Shown: in pieces, positions 1-5,674 of the stretch
Numbering within the stretch: the first letter of the stretch is position 1
Layout of the letters: each line of letters starts with the position of its first letter
Source of the DNA: an uncultured Tidjanibacter sp.
GTDB lineage: Bacteria; Bacteroidota; Bacteroidia; Bacteroidales; Rikenellaceae
Assembly (NCBI GenBank): GCA_934663885.1
Contig: CAKUKW010000113.1
Location: 1-6,800, forward strand
Direction: 5' to 3'
Length of the DNA stretch: 6,800 nt
Position numbers and translations under genes: made by a program
The notes under the pieces: generated by a model
Told to the model about the DNA's origin: nothing
Databases searched by the model: none
Seen by the model: only the letters and a program-made list of their open reading frames with translations

Positions 1-66
1 TGAAATACTCTCGTGCAATAGTAGAGCCGGGTATTAAAATATAAATAACCCCGCCGTAATAACAGT

Positions 67-87
67 AACGCGGGCTGTGCCCGCGTT
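67..87 (-). terminator. Hairpin terminator closing the moxR-batC operon
   Basis: A perfect 9-bp stem (67-75 pairing with 79-87) with a 3-nt loop lies 27 bases past the batC stop codon. The stem is mostly G+C (7 of 9 pairs). Neither flank has a long T run: the minus-strand side reads ACTGTTATT, the plus-strand side TATAGAT. It is therefore a good hairpin but a weak intrinsic terminator by the classical rule. Its position at the end of the leftward operon supports the call, and it may act on both strands. Confidence 0.6.
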
Positions 88-114
88 TATAGATCATATC
101 TCACTTTTAAGGAA

Positions 115-885
115 TTACCAGTTCTTACCCGATTTAGACGTCGACGCCGCCTGTTTTTCATTGACTTTATCGCGGGTTTTGTCTTCCTGCTGCTGCATGG
201 ATTCGAGCATTTTCGCGGCATCTTCCTTGCTTATGGCGCCTTCGCGCTGTTGTTTGGCATCGGGCTTTTCCTGCTGGCCCTGGTTCTGCTCATCCTTCTG
301 CCCGTCTTTATCCTCATCACGGTCGCCTTCCTGCGGGTCGTTTTCCCCGTTCCGACCTTCCGGATTATTCTGGTCGTTGTTGCCGTCCTGGTTCTGGTCG
401 TCCTGGCTATCGCCTCCGCCTCCACCCCCCTGCTGATCTTCGAGCAGTTTCTGGACGTAGGCAAGGTTGAACTTTGTCTCGAGGTCATTGGGGTTCAATG
501 CCAGCGATTTCATATAACTCTCTGCGGCCTCTTTCAGTTTTTGCTGCGCGAACTGGGCATTTCCTAAATTATGGTACGCTTTGGCTGCCTGTTGTTCGTT
601 CATCAGTGTATTTTCCAGCAGGTCATTGAAAGTATTCTCCGCCTCCTCGAAACGCTCCTGTTTGTAGAGCGCATCGCCCAGATTGAAAGACGACTCGAAC
701 GAAGTCGGATTTTTCGATACGGCCGTGCGGTAATCGCCCTCGGCGGCCCCGTAATCGAGCTTTTCATAACCTTTATTACCCGAACGTATATGTTTCCGCT
801 CCGGATAAAGCTGCCCGTAGGCCTCGCAGTATCCGGCCGTGGCCACGACTAAAAACAGGCTTATGTATTTTAATGCGTTATTCAT
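115..885 (-). CDS. batC: BatC-type secreted TPR protein (aerotolerance-like operon)
   Basis: A 256-residue exported tetratricopeptide protein. Residues 1-24 form a signal peptide (hydrophobic core LFLVVATAG) without a convincing lipobox. Helical TPR units follow at about 30-61, 63-95 and 103-136; the last has the classic Y-NLGNA, A-Y-KSLALNP pattern. Residues 151-216 are a low-complexity linker rich in Gly, Asp, Asn, Gln and Glu, including six consecutive glycines (153-158). A compact C-terminal block (218-241: ISKEDAAKML then QEDKTRDKV) resembles, from memory, the ending of Bacteroides BatC proteins. The family is thought to act in the periplasm with the Bat VWA proteins, probably as a protein-protein scaffold; the biochemical role is not established. 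I chose the ATG at 885 because it gives a compact signal peptide and an 8-nt overlap with the upstream gene; an in-frame ATG at 897 adds MFPA. It is the last gene of the operon, and the hairpin at 67-87 follows it. Confidence 0.82.
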   Translation of the reverse strand: MNNALKYISLFLVVATAGYCEAYGQLYPERKHIRSGNKGYEKLDYGAAEGDYRTAVSKNPTSFESSFNLGDALYKQERFEEAENTFNDLLENTLMNEQQAAKAYHNLGNAQFAQQKLKEAAESYMKSLALNPNDLETKFNLAYVQKLLEDQQGGGGGGDSQDDQNQDGNNDQNNPEGRNGENDPQEGDRDEDKDGQKDEQNQGQQEKPDAKQQREGAISKEDAAKMLESMQQQEDKTRDKVNEKQAASTSKSGKNW

Positions 886-1954
886 TGCGGGAAACATTTT
901 CGGGCTCTACATGCGTAACTTCCGGTTCCCTGACTTCCTCGGGTATCTCTTTCGTGTCCTCCACGAAATAGTAGGCGTTGAAGTAAACGGATTCATTGTA
1001 ATCGGCATCCGGGATAAATTTCGCAAACTTTACCAAATCCGCCGTTCTAAGCATATCGCCCAGATTTTTACGATTTTTGTCCTGTAACTCTATATCCGAC
1101 ATCGCAGATACTATCTCGTCTGAAGTCATCTCCATAGCCCCGAGACCATAACGGGCTTCGAGGTATTCCCGGATTATATCCGTAAGGCGCGTATAGTAGG
1201 CCTTGTGCCTGTTGTTCTGCCAAAGCTTCTGGTTATGAAGCTGCTCCAGCTCCTTTATTGCTTTTACATGGGGCATTACCCGGGGCTGGGGTTTATCGTC
1301 AGATTTCGTCTTACGCCGCGTAACCGACCGCACCACCAGCCATATCACTGCGGCAAGCACGCAGGCAAGCAGCAAGCCGCCTGCCACATATCCCCGAACC
1401 TCGTCTATCATCATGGGAGCATCCTCCGGAGGCTTGATATCGTATATCGTGGTGTTGGCGGTATCTATCTCCAAAGTGGTTACAAGAAGCGAGAGGTCCC
1501 GTCCCACCTTGAGAGTGTCCGTTATGTTTTTGTCAATATAAAGCACCGGCACCTCGGCCAGCCGGTATCCGCCGGCTTTGAACGAAGTCAGTATGTATTC
1601 CTTGGCAAGCATTTGCTGCCGCCCTTCCGTCCCGAGGGTATCGACGGGAAGCTCCCTGACGAACACAATGTCATCCTGCAGTTTCATCATCTCGAAGGAA
1701 GGGAAATTAATGACCTGCATCATATCTTTACTTACCTCGAGCCTCAGGGTAACGTGGTCGCCTATCAAGATGCTGTCCGGTTGGAGCGATACACTCACCT
1801 CCGGCACTCCCCCGAAAGAAGGCACTGCGCCGAAAAGCACAAAACCAAACAGGATCAAAAACCGTAGCCTTTTTCGCATAGTTCCCAGTATCGGCAGGGA
1901 AACTGCCGAAGCTGTAAAACCTGATATATAAAAATGTCGGAAAAACTTTTGCAT
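878..1954 (-). CDS. BatD-like / DUF4381-like membrane-anchored protein of the Bat operon
   Basis: Predicted 358 residues. A signal sequence or N-terminal helix lies at about 27-48 (RKRLRF followed by a hydrophobic run ending AVPSFG). Next is a beta-rich region at about 50-165 with the PEVSVSLQPDSILIGDHVTL pattern typical of BatD-like periplasmic domains. A single transmembrane helix spans about 188-208 and is followed by basic residues VTRRK, giving a periplasmic N-terminal half and a cytoplasmic tail. The tail (about 228-330) has the alpha-helical motif AIKELEQL, KLWQ, YYTRLTDIIREYLEARYG and MTSDEI seen in DUF4381-like proteins. Proteins of this build sit directly after the DUF58 gene in many Bacteroidota Bat loci; no enzyme activity is known. 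Start choice is open. The ATG at 1954 lies 5 nt after the DUF58 stop with an A-rich GGTAAG upstream. The ATG at 1879 (333 residues) would give a textbook signal peptide beginning MRKRLRF. The stop overlaps the batC start. Confidence 0.8.
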   Translation of the reverse strand: MQKFFRHFYISGFTASAVSLPILGTMRKRLRFLILFGFVLFGAVPSFGGVPEVSVSLQPDSILIGDHVTLRLEVSKDMMQVINFPSFEMMKLQDDIVFVRELPVDTLGTEGRQQMLAKEYILTSFKAGGYRLAEVPVLYIDKNITDTLKVGRDLSLLVTTLEIDTANTTIYDIKPPEDAPMMIDEVRGYVAGGLLLACVLAAVIWLVVRSVTRRKTKSDDKPQPRVMPHVKAIKELEQLHNQKLWQNNRHKAYYTRLTDIIREYLEARYGLGAMEMTSDEIVSAMSDIELQDKNRKNLGDMLRTADLVKFAKFIPDADYNESVYFNAYYFVEDTKEIPEEVREPEVTHVEPENVSRNE

Positions 1955-1959
1955 AGTTC

Positions 1960-2844
1960 TTACCGTTGGTTGAAAAGCTTGATAAGCGATTTTACATAAT
2001 CTTCGTCCGTTGCAACCGAAACGCTGTCCACCCGGGCTTTTTTGAATATCCGCTCTATTTCCAAGCTCTGCCGCTCCCAGTCGTTATGATACTGGCTGCG
2101 TACGGACATGGACGATGTATCTATCCATACCTTCCGCCCGGTTTCTGCATCGCGCAATTCTACTATTCCCACGTCGGGAAGTTCGGCCTCCCTCGGATCG
2201 TATACCCTAACAGCAACGATGTCGTGCTTGCCGGAAGCTATCCTCAGAGTCTCTTCGAACTCAAGCCTGTCGTCGGGCGAATCGATAAAGTCGGAAAGGA
2301 TAAATGCCGTGCAGCGTTTTTTTATTGCATTGGTCAGGTACCGCACGGGTTCAGCCAGCGAAGTCGCCTTGTTTTCAGGAACGAATTCTATCAACTGGCG
2401 TATTATCATCAGTATATGCGAGCGGCCCTTTTTCGGCGGAATGAATTTCTCTATTTTGTCACTGAAAAATATGCACCCTATCTTGTCGTTATTCTGGGCG
2501 GCCGAAAAAGCCAGTACCGCGGCAATCTCGGTCATGATGCTCTTTTTGATTTTGCCCGTAGTCCCGAAAGCCCTGGATCCGCTCACGTCTACCAGGAGCA
2601 TCATGGTAAGCTCACGCTCCTCCTCGTAAACCTTTATGTGGGGATTGCGGCTGCGCGCCGTGACATTCCAGTCGATATCTCTCACATCGTCGCCGATACG
2701 GTACTCGCGCACTTCACTGAAAGCCATACCGCGGCCCTTGAAGGCGCTGTGGTAGTGCCCCGCAAAGATGTCATTGCTCAAGCCGCGCGATTTTATCTCT
2801 ATCTTGCGGACCTGCTTCAATATGTCGGCGCTTTCGTCGGTCAT
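1960..2844 (-). CDS. DUF58 protein with VWA-like metal-binding site, MoxR partner
   Basis: 294 residues, no signal peptide or membrane helix, so cytoplasmic. The DUF58 signature occupies about 38-66 (GRGMAFSEVREYRIGDD then DIDWNVTARS). It leads into a von Willebrand A-like fold: the MIDAS motif DVSGS at 86-90 (Asp86, Ser88, Ser90), a candidate MIDAS Thr at 161 and Asp at 185 in ILSDF. All metal-coordinating positions look intact. DUF58 genes next to moxR are a standard pair; the MoxR ATPase is believed to remodel or load the VWA-like partner, as in other MoxR-VWA systems such as CbbQ-CbbO and RavA-ViaA. Length is normal for the compact, membrane-free DUF58 form of Bacteroidota. The ATG at 2844 is followed by MTDESADILKQVRKIEI, the usual N-terminus. 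The upstream gap of 66 nt holds an inverted repeat; the downstream gap is 5 nt. Confidence 0.92.
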   Translation of the reverse strand: MTDESADILKQVRKIEIKSRGLSNDIFAGHYHSAFKGRGMAFSEVREYRIGDDVRDIDWNVTARSRNPHIKVYEEERELTMMLLVDVSGSRAFGTTGKIKKSIMTEIAAVLAFSAAQNNDKIGCIFFSDKIEKFIPPKKGRSHILMIIRQLIEFVPENKATSLAEPVRYLTNAIKKRCTAFILSDFIDSPDDRLEFEETLRIASGKHDIVAVRVYDPREAELPDVGIVELRDAETGRKVWIDTSSMSVRSQYHNDWERQSLEIERIFKKARVDSVSVATDEDYVKSLIKLFNQR

Positions 2845-2857
2845 AAAATTAAATTAT

Positions 2858-2909
2858 TAATTATGAATCATTGACCACATCTTCATCAATAATTCTTAAT
2901 TCATAATTA
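2858..2909. repeat. Nested AT-rich inverted repeat between moxR and the DUF58 gene
   Basis: An 11-bp perfect inverted repeat (TAATTATGAAT at 2858-2868 against 2899-2909) encloses a second pairing (ATTGA at 2870-2874 against TCAAT at 2886-2890). The inner arms can also extend to 2865-2874 against 2886-2895 with one mismatch, which competes with the outer stem. It fills almost the whole 66-nt gap inside an otherwise tightly packed operon. It has too little G+C for a strong terminator. Possible roles are an RNA processing site, a stabilising mRNA structure that uncouples moxR from the DUF58 gene, or a copy of a dispersed palindromic repeat. Confidence 0.7.
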
Positions 2910-2910
2910 C

Positions 2911-3909
2911 TTAAGGTACTTCAACCGCGTTGAGTATTTCGGTTATTATCTCTTCGGTGGTCACGTTCTCGGCTTCGGCTTCGTAAGTGAGCCCGATGCG
3001 GTGCCGGAGTACGTCGTGACATACGGCTCGGACGTCCTCAGGTATGACATAACCGCGGCGTTTGATGAAAGCGTAAGCCTTAGCCGCCTTGGCGAGCGAA
3101 ATACTTGCGCGTGGCGAACCACCGTACGATATCAACGAAGAGAGCCTCGACAGGTCGTATTCCTGCGGTTCGCGGGTGGCGAAGATAATGTCTATGATAT
3201 ATTTTTCGATCTTCTCGTCCATATAGACGTCGGAGACCACTTCCCGCGCCTTGATGATGTCCTGCGGCGAGATCACCTTCCCGACTTTCGGGTATCCTCC
3301 TTCGGCGAGGTTCATGCGGATGATATCCCTCTCCTCCTGCTTGCGCGGGTAGGTTATGCGGGCCTTGAGCATGAAACGGTCGACCTGCGCCTCCGGAAGC
3401 GGATATGTTCCCTCCTGCTCCAGCGGGTTTTGGGTTGCGAGCACAAGGAAAGGCTCGGGTAGCGGAAAAGTTTCATCTCCTATGGTTACCTGGTGCTCCT
3501 GCATCGCTTCGAGAAGCGCGCTCTGCACCTTTGCCGGGGAGCGGTTAATTTCGTCGGCGAGTATGAAGTTGGCGAAAACGGGACCCTTCTTGACGTAGAA
3601 CTCCTCTTTTTTCTGCGAATATATAAGCGTACCGATAAGGTCGGCGGGCAGCAGGTCGGGAGTGAACTGGATGCGGCTGAAACGTGCGTCCACGGCGTGC
3701 GCAAGAGTGGTTATCGCAAGGGTCTTTGCGAGCCCGGGAACGCCTTCCAGCAATATGTGCCCGCCCGAAAGGAGGCCGATGAGGAGGGTGTCGATAAGAT
3801 GTTTCTGTCCCACTATAACCTTGCCCATTTCCATATTGAGGATATCCACGAACTGGCTTTCCCGTTCTATCCTGTCGTTGAGCTCCTTGATGTTTATAAC
3901 TTCGTTCAT
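2911..3909 (-). CDS. moxR: MoxR-family AAA+ ATPase
   Basis: 332 residues, normal length for the family. AAA_3 core: Walker A GVPGLAKT at 56-63, Walker B FILADE at 115-120 followed by INRSPAKVQSALLEAMQE, sensor 1 ATQNP at 158-162, the LPEAQVDRF segment with a candidate arginine finger at 171-179, and sensor 2 GGSPRAS at 263-269 in the C-terminal lid. All catalytic residues are present, so it should hydrolyse ATP. MoxR proteins are cytoplasmic chaperone-like ATPases that work on VWA-domain partners; here the partner is most likely the DUF58 protein encoded next in the operon. First gene of the leftward operon, with a -7-type promoter box about 130 nt upstream and a hairpin in the leader. The ATG at 3909 has no in-frame ATG upstream and no clear Shine-Dalgarno, as is common in Bacteroidota. 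Confidence 0.95.
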   Translation of the reverse strand: MNEVINIKELNDRIERESQFVDILNMEMGKVIVGQKHLIDTLLIGLLSGGHILLEGVPGLAKTLAITTLAHAVDARFSRIQFTPDLLPADLIGTLIYSQKKEEFYVKKGPVFANFILADEINRSPAKVQSALLEAMQEHQVTIGDETFPLPEPFLVLATQNPLEQEGTYPLPEAQVDRFMLKARITYPRKQEERDIIRMNLAEGGYPKVGKVISPQDIIKAREVVSDVYMDEKIEKYIIDIIFATREPQEYDLSRLSSLISYGGSPRASISLAKAAKAYAFIKRRGYVIPEDVRAVCHDVLRHRIGLTYEAEAENVTTEEIITEILNAVEVP

Positions 3910-4007
3910 ATCGTTTATGTTAGTTTTCCTTGCAGGTTGTCCGGCGGAAACATCTCCCTGCGCTATTGAATGCGGAGGCGCCGGATCTTAAAAAGTTTTT
4001 GCGAAGC

Positions 4008-4024
4008 CTTACTCGCAGAGTAAG
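4008..4024 (-). other. Hairpin in the moxR mRNA leader
   Basis: A perfect 7-bp stem (4008-4014 with 4018-4024) and a 3-nt loop lie just downstream of the candidate moxR promoter, so they would fall at the very 5' end of the transcript. An alternative pairing, GCGA at 4001-4004 with TCGC at 4013-4016, would break this stem. A 5'-end stabilising hairpin is the simplest reading. No known riboswitch is recognisable, and the rest of the roughly 120-nt leader shows nothing else. Confidence 0.4.
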
Positions 4025-4037
4025 AACGTAAGGGTTA

Positions 4038-4045
4038 CAAAGTTA
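4038..4045 (-). promoter_or_regulatory. Candidate Bacteroidota -7 promoter box for moxR operon
   Basis: The minus strand reads TAACTTTG, an exact match to the Bacteroidota primary-sigma -7 consensus TAnnTTTG. The expected -33 TTTG at 19-21 nt spacing is not present; the nearest T-rich element, TGTTTC on the minus strand at about 4072-4077, is too far upstream. Transcription would start near 4031 and leave a leader of about 120 nt before moxR. The location just beyond the preceding gene's terminator supports the call. Confidence 0.5.
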
Positions 4046-4141
4046 GTATAAAAAAGATATTTTTTTCGTAAGAAACATATAGCAGGGTATAAAGAAACGG
4101 AACAGAAGAACTTCCGCCCCGTTGCGTTATGTAATATCTTA

Positions 4142-4184
4142 AAATCGCTCATCAGCAAGCTGTTGCGATGACGATTTATTTTTT
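4142..4184. terminator. Strong bulged-stem intrinsic terminator
   Basis: A 15-bp stem in three blocks: 4142-4147 with 4172-4177, 4149-4153 with 4167-4171, and 4155-4158 with 4163-4166. Single-base bulges fall at C4148 and A4154, with a GCTG tetraloop. The plus-strand side is followed by six T (4179-4184); on the minus strand the stem ends in CGATTTT. It starts 17 nt beyond the stop of the small membrane-protein gene. It therefore probably ends that leftward transcript before the moxR promoter, and could also stop plus-strand transcription. Confidence 0.72.
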
Positions 4185-4193
4185 CCTAACCGA

Positions 4194-4535
4194 CTATAAG
4201 CCTGAAAACACCGCACTCCAGCCTCCGGCATTGTTTATCATACCCAGTGCAACCCATAGCAATAACCCGGAAAGGAGAATCTGCGTCCAGTCGATAACTT
4301 TGAGCTTCACTATCCGCACAATAAAAATTACAACGGTGGTCAAAATGAATATGAAAATAGCAATTGCATATACCGGCGATAACCAGCTTCTGGAATCAGG
4401 AATACTTAACCTCAAAATAAGTACCAGTAGAAACGATATTAACCATATCCACGCGAATTTATTCCACAGGGAGTAATATTTGTCGGTCTTTAGTATTTCC
4501 TCGGAGTTAAACGCATTGGAAAATATATGTTTCAT
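4194..4535 (-). CDS. Small three-helix membrane protein, unknown function
   Basis: 113 residues, not recognised as a named family. A short soluble N-terminus (1-26, MKHIFSNAFNSEEILKTDKY) precedes three predicted membrane helices at about 27-44 (FAWIWLISFLLVLILRL), 54-73 (SPVYAIAIFIFILTTVVIF) and 84-101 (WTQILLSGLLLWVALGMI). The loop between helices 2 and 3 is basic (VRIVKLK), and the C-terminus is Gly/Trp-containing. I start it at the ATG at 4535, which is preceded by a very A-rich stretch typical of Bacteroidota starts. The same frame stays open upstream to 4754 but has no ATG there. That upstream part encodes the glycine-rich, cysteine-containing tail of the degraded lipoprotein gene, so a longer product (for instance from a TTG at 4703) is possible but less likely. 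Small size, multiple helices and position after a bacteriocin-like segment would fit an immunity or accessory role, which is speculation. Confidence 0.6.
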   Translation of the reverse strand: MKHIFSNAFNSEEILKTDKYYSLWNKFAWIWLISFLLVLILRLSIPDSRSWLSPVYAIAIFIFILTTVVIFIVRIVKLKVIDWTQILLSGLLLWVALGMINNAGGWSAVFSGL

Positions 4536-4581
4536 AACAGTAACGTATTTTATTTTAATAATCCTTTTCACTTCGTTAGCC

Positions 4582-5311
4582 TTACAGTTTTGAAATACTT
4601 TCTTGGCGTCATCGAGACAATCAGCATAAACGACACCGGCAATTCCTCCCACGACCAGTCCTCCTACAGGGTTTCCAAATACAGCTACAAATGCTCCCGC
4701 CAATCCTAAAAGAAAATCTTCATAACATTCATCTATATCATTATTATAAACTGATTAACAGCTACCGGATTTCGTTTGTATTCCGTCGGTCTTTATATTC
4801 TTGTTCTCAAACAATGTAAAACTGGCGGAAAGCGCTAATTTTTCATTGGGGAGCAAATTGTTGTTGTTCATCACATGGTCAATATTGTACAAGGAAATAT
4901 TTGCTATAAGATGAGTATGGAACTTTATAAATTCAGGTGTCGCATTTGCCTTGACATAATCAATGCGTTCTTTATAATTGAGTTCTGCAATCCTGAATGC
5001 TCAAATGTTGCCAGATTCTTATAGTACGGGGAGTTTTCCACAACTTCCCTAATTCCCTACACTTCACCTATATCGTATATCAATTAATAAGGAATTCTAT
5101 GTCTGCCTTATTGACTTCGGAGCTGTCGGGCTCGGAGATCCTTGTGGCTTCCTTCAAAATGCCGATGTTCGAATAAACGTCGGTAAGAGCGCGGTTGAAG
5201 CCTTCGTCGTCGAACGATGACTCTTGCCCCTCCCGTCCGTCACAGCCCGGCAAAAAATATGAACACTGCCGTCATCACGGCGGCTACTATAAAATTAATG
5301 ATTCTTTCCAT
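4582..5311 (-). pseudogene. Degraded lipoprotein gene with glycine-rich, cysteine-flanked tail
   Basis: The protein can be followed on the minus strand through several frames. (1) 5311-5240: ATG, then MERIINFIVAAVMTAVFIFF and AGL, stop. (2) One base shorter in GGG 5246-5248, the frame reads FFAGC-DGREG, a lipobox with Cys, and runs 5244-5080 as 54 residues (SSFDDEGFNRALTDVYSNIG, KEATRISEPDSSEVNKAD) to a TGA. (3) 5083-4982 continues as LIYDIGEV, a TAG at 5057-5059, then GIREVVENSPYYKNLATFEH. (4) 4988-4755 gives 77 residues (AELNYKERIDYVKANATPEF to KSGSC) and a TAA. (5) From 4754 the same frame continues DIDECYEDFLLGLAGAF, GGLVVGGIAGVVYADC and DDAKKVFQNC. An intact form would be a lipoprotein of about 245 residues with cysteines bracketing a glycine-zipper-like hydrophobic stretch. 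Three frameshifts and two stops make a functional gene unlikely, though assembly errors could explain single lesions. The family is not recognised. The 3' limit is uncertain: a TAA lies at 4582-4584 one frame over. Confidence 0.68.
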
Positions 5312-5454
5312 AATGATTTTATTTTTTAAGTTAATAACGGCGCACCTGATCAGTAGAACTGGCAAGCGCTGTATGTAAATCTATAACATAAAACTCTATT
5401 AATCAAGGATTATTGCAAAAATCCGACCTTATAGGCCTCAAAGTTTAGCCTTAA

Positions 5455-5610
5455 TTATAAGATGGTTACAAAAACAAAACCGTATACCTCCCCGGAGTAG
5501 TGCGAATCGTCGTTTTTGTGTCTCCTGCCGACAACTTCGGGAGGCCGCACAGAGGGGATGAAAAGGCAGTTTTCATTGAAATCAAAATTTCAGGTCGTAG
5601 TATTACGTAG
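5455..5610. other. Same-phase antisense open frames of unclear status
   Basis: Two open frames share codon boundaries on opposite strands. Minus strand 5589-5455 gives 44 residues (FDFNENCLFIPSVRPPEVVG, then RRHKNDDSHYSGEVYGFVFV) ending in TAA. Plus strand 5461-5610 gives 49 residues (including VVRIVVFVSPADNFGRPHRG and EKAVFIEIKISGRSIT) ending in TAG. Neither has an ATG; the plus frame has a GTG at 5500. Amino-acid make-up looks plausible in both, which is expected when one frame is coding and the other mirrors it. This could be a gene remnant on either strand, or chance. No function can be assigned. Confidence 0.25.
5577..5592. repeat. Short inverted repeat upstream of the helicase gene
   Basis: A perfect 6-bp inverted repeat TGAAAT-CAAA-ATTTCA lies about 50 nt upstream of the candidate -7 box of the helicase gene. 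It could be an operator or simply a weak hairpin. No T tract follows, so it is not a terminator. The rest of 5312-5640 shows no RNA gene and no mobile element that I can see. Confidence 0.35.
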
Positions 5611-5640
5611 CGCGTATGGCAAACCGCGGAAAATTTTGGT

Positions 5641-5648
5641 TATTTTTG
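5641..5648 (+). promoter_or_regulatory. Candidate -7 promoter box for the helicase gene
   Basis: TATTTTTG matches the Bacteroidota -7 consensus TAnnTTTG and lies 26 nt before the ATG of the helicase gene, which would leave a leader of roughly 20 nt. A -33 TTTG at the expected spacing (about 5618-5621) is missing. AT-rich sequence (AAATTTTGGT) immediately precedes the box. Confidence 0.5.
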
Positions 5649-5674
5649 TGAACTGTAAAAACACCTATCCGGCA

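Noticed and set aside
3..44. Thirteen open codons ending in TAA (KYSRAIVEPGIKI) at the left edge on the plus strand, possibly the end of a convergent gene.
   Set aside because: Too short to tell from chance; only sequence to the left of the window could decide.
77..852. Plus-strand open frames opposite batC with Ser/Cys/Pro- or Val/Leu-rich translations.
   Set aside because: They mirror the low-complexity and TPR regions of batC, have no start context, and show abnormal composition; shadows of the real gene.
1205..3991. Long plus-strand open frames opposite the BatD-like, DUF58 and moxR genes (up to 302 codons).
   Set aside because: Each lies antisense to a gene with clear family motifs, and none shows a recognisable domain.
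5462..5500. A 12-codon ATG frame (MVTKTKPYTSPE) upstream of the helicase gene, considered as a leader peptide.
   Set aside because: It ends about 175 nt before the helicase start, upstream of the likely promoter, with no attenuator structure.
5520..5545. Imperfect hairpin CCTGCCGA / TTCGGGAGG.
   Set aside because: Short stem with an unpaired base and no T tract; likely chance in G+C-rich sequence.
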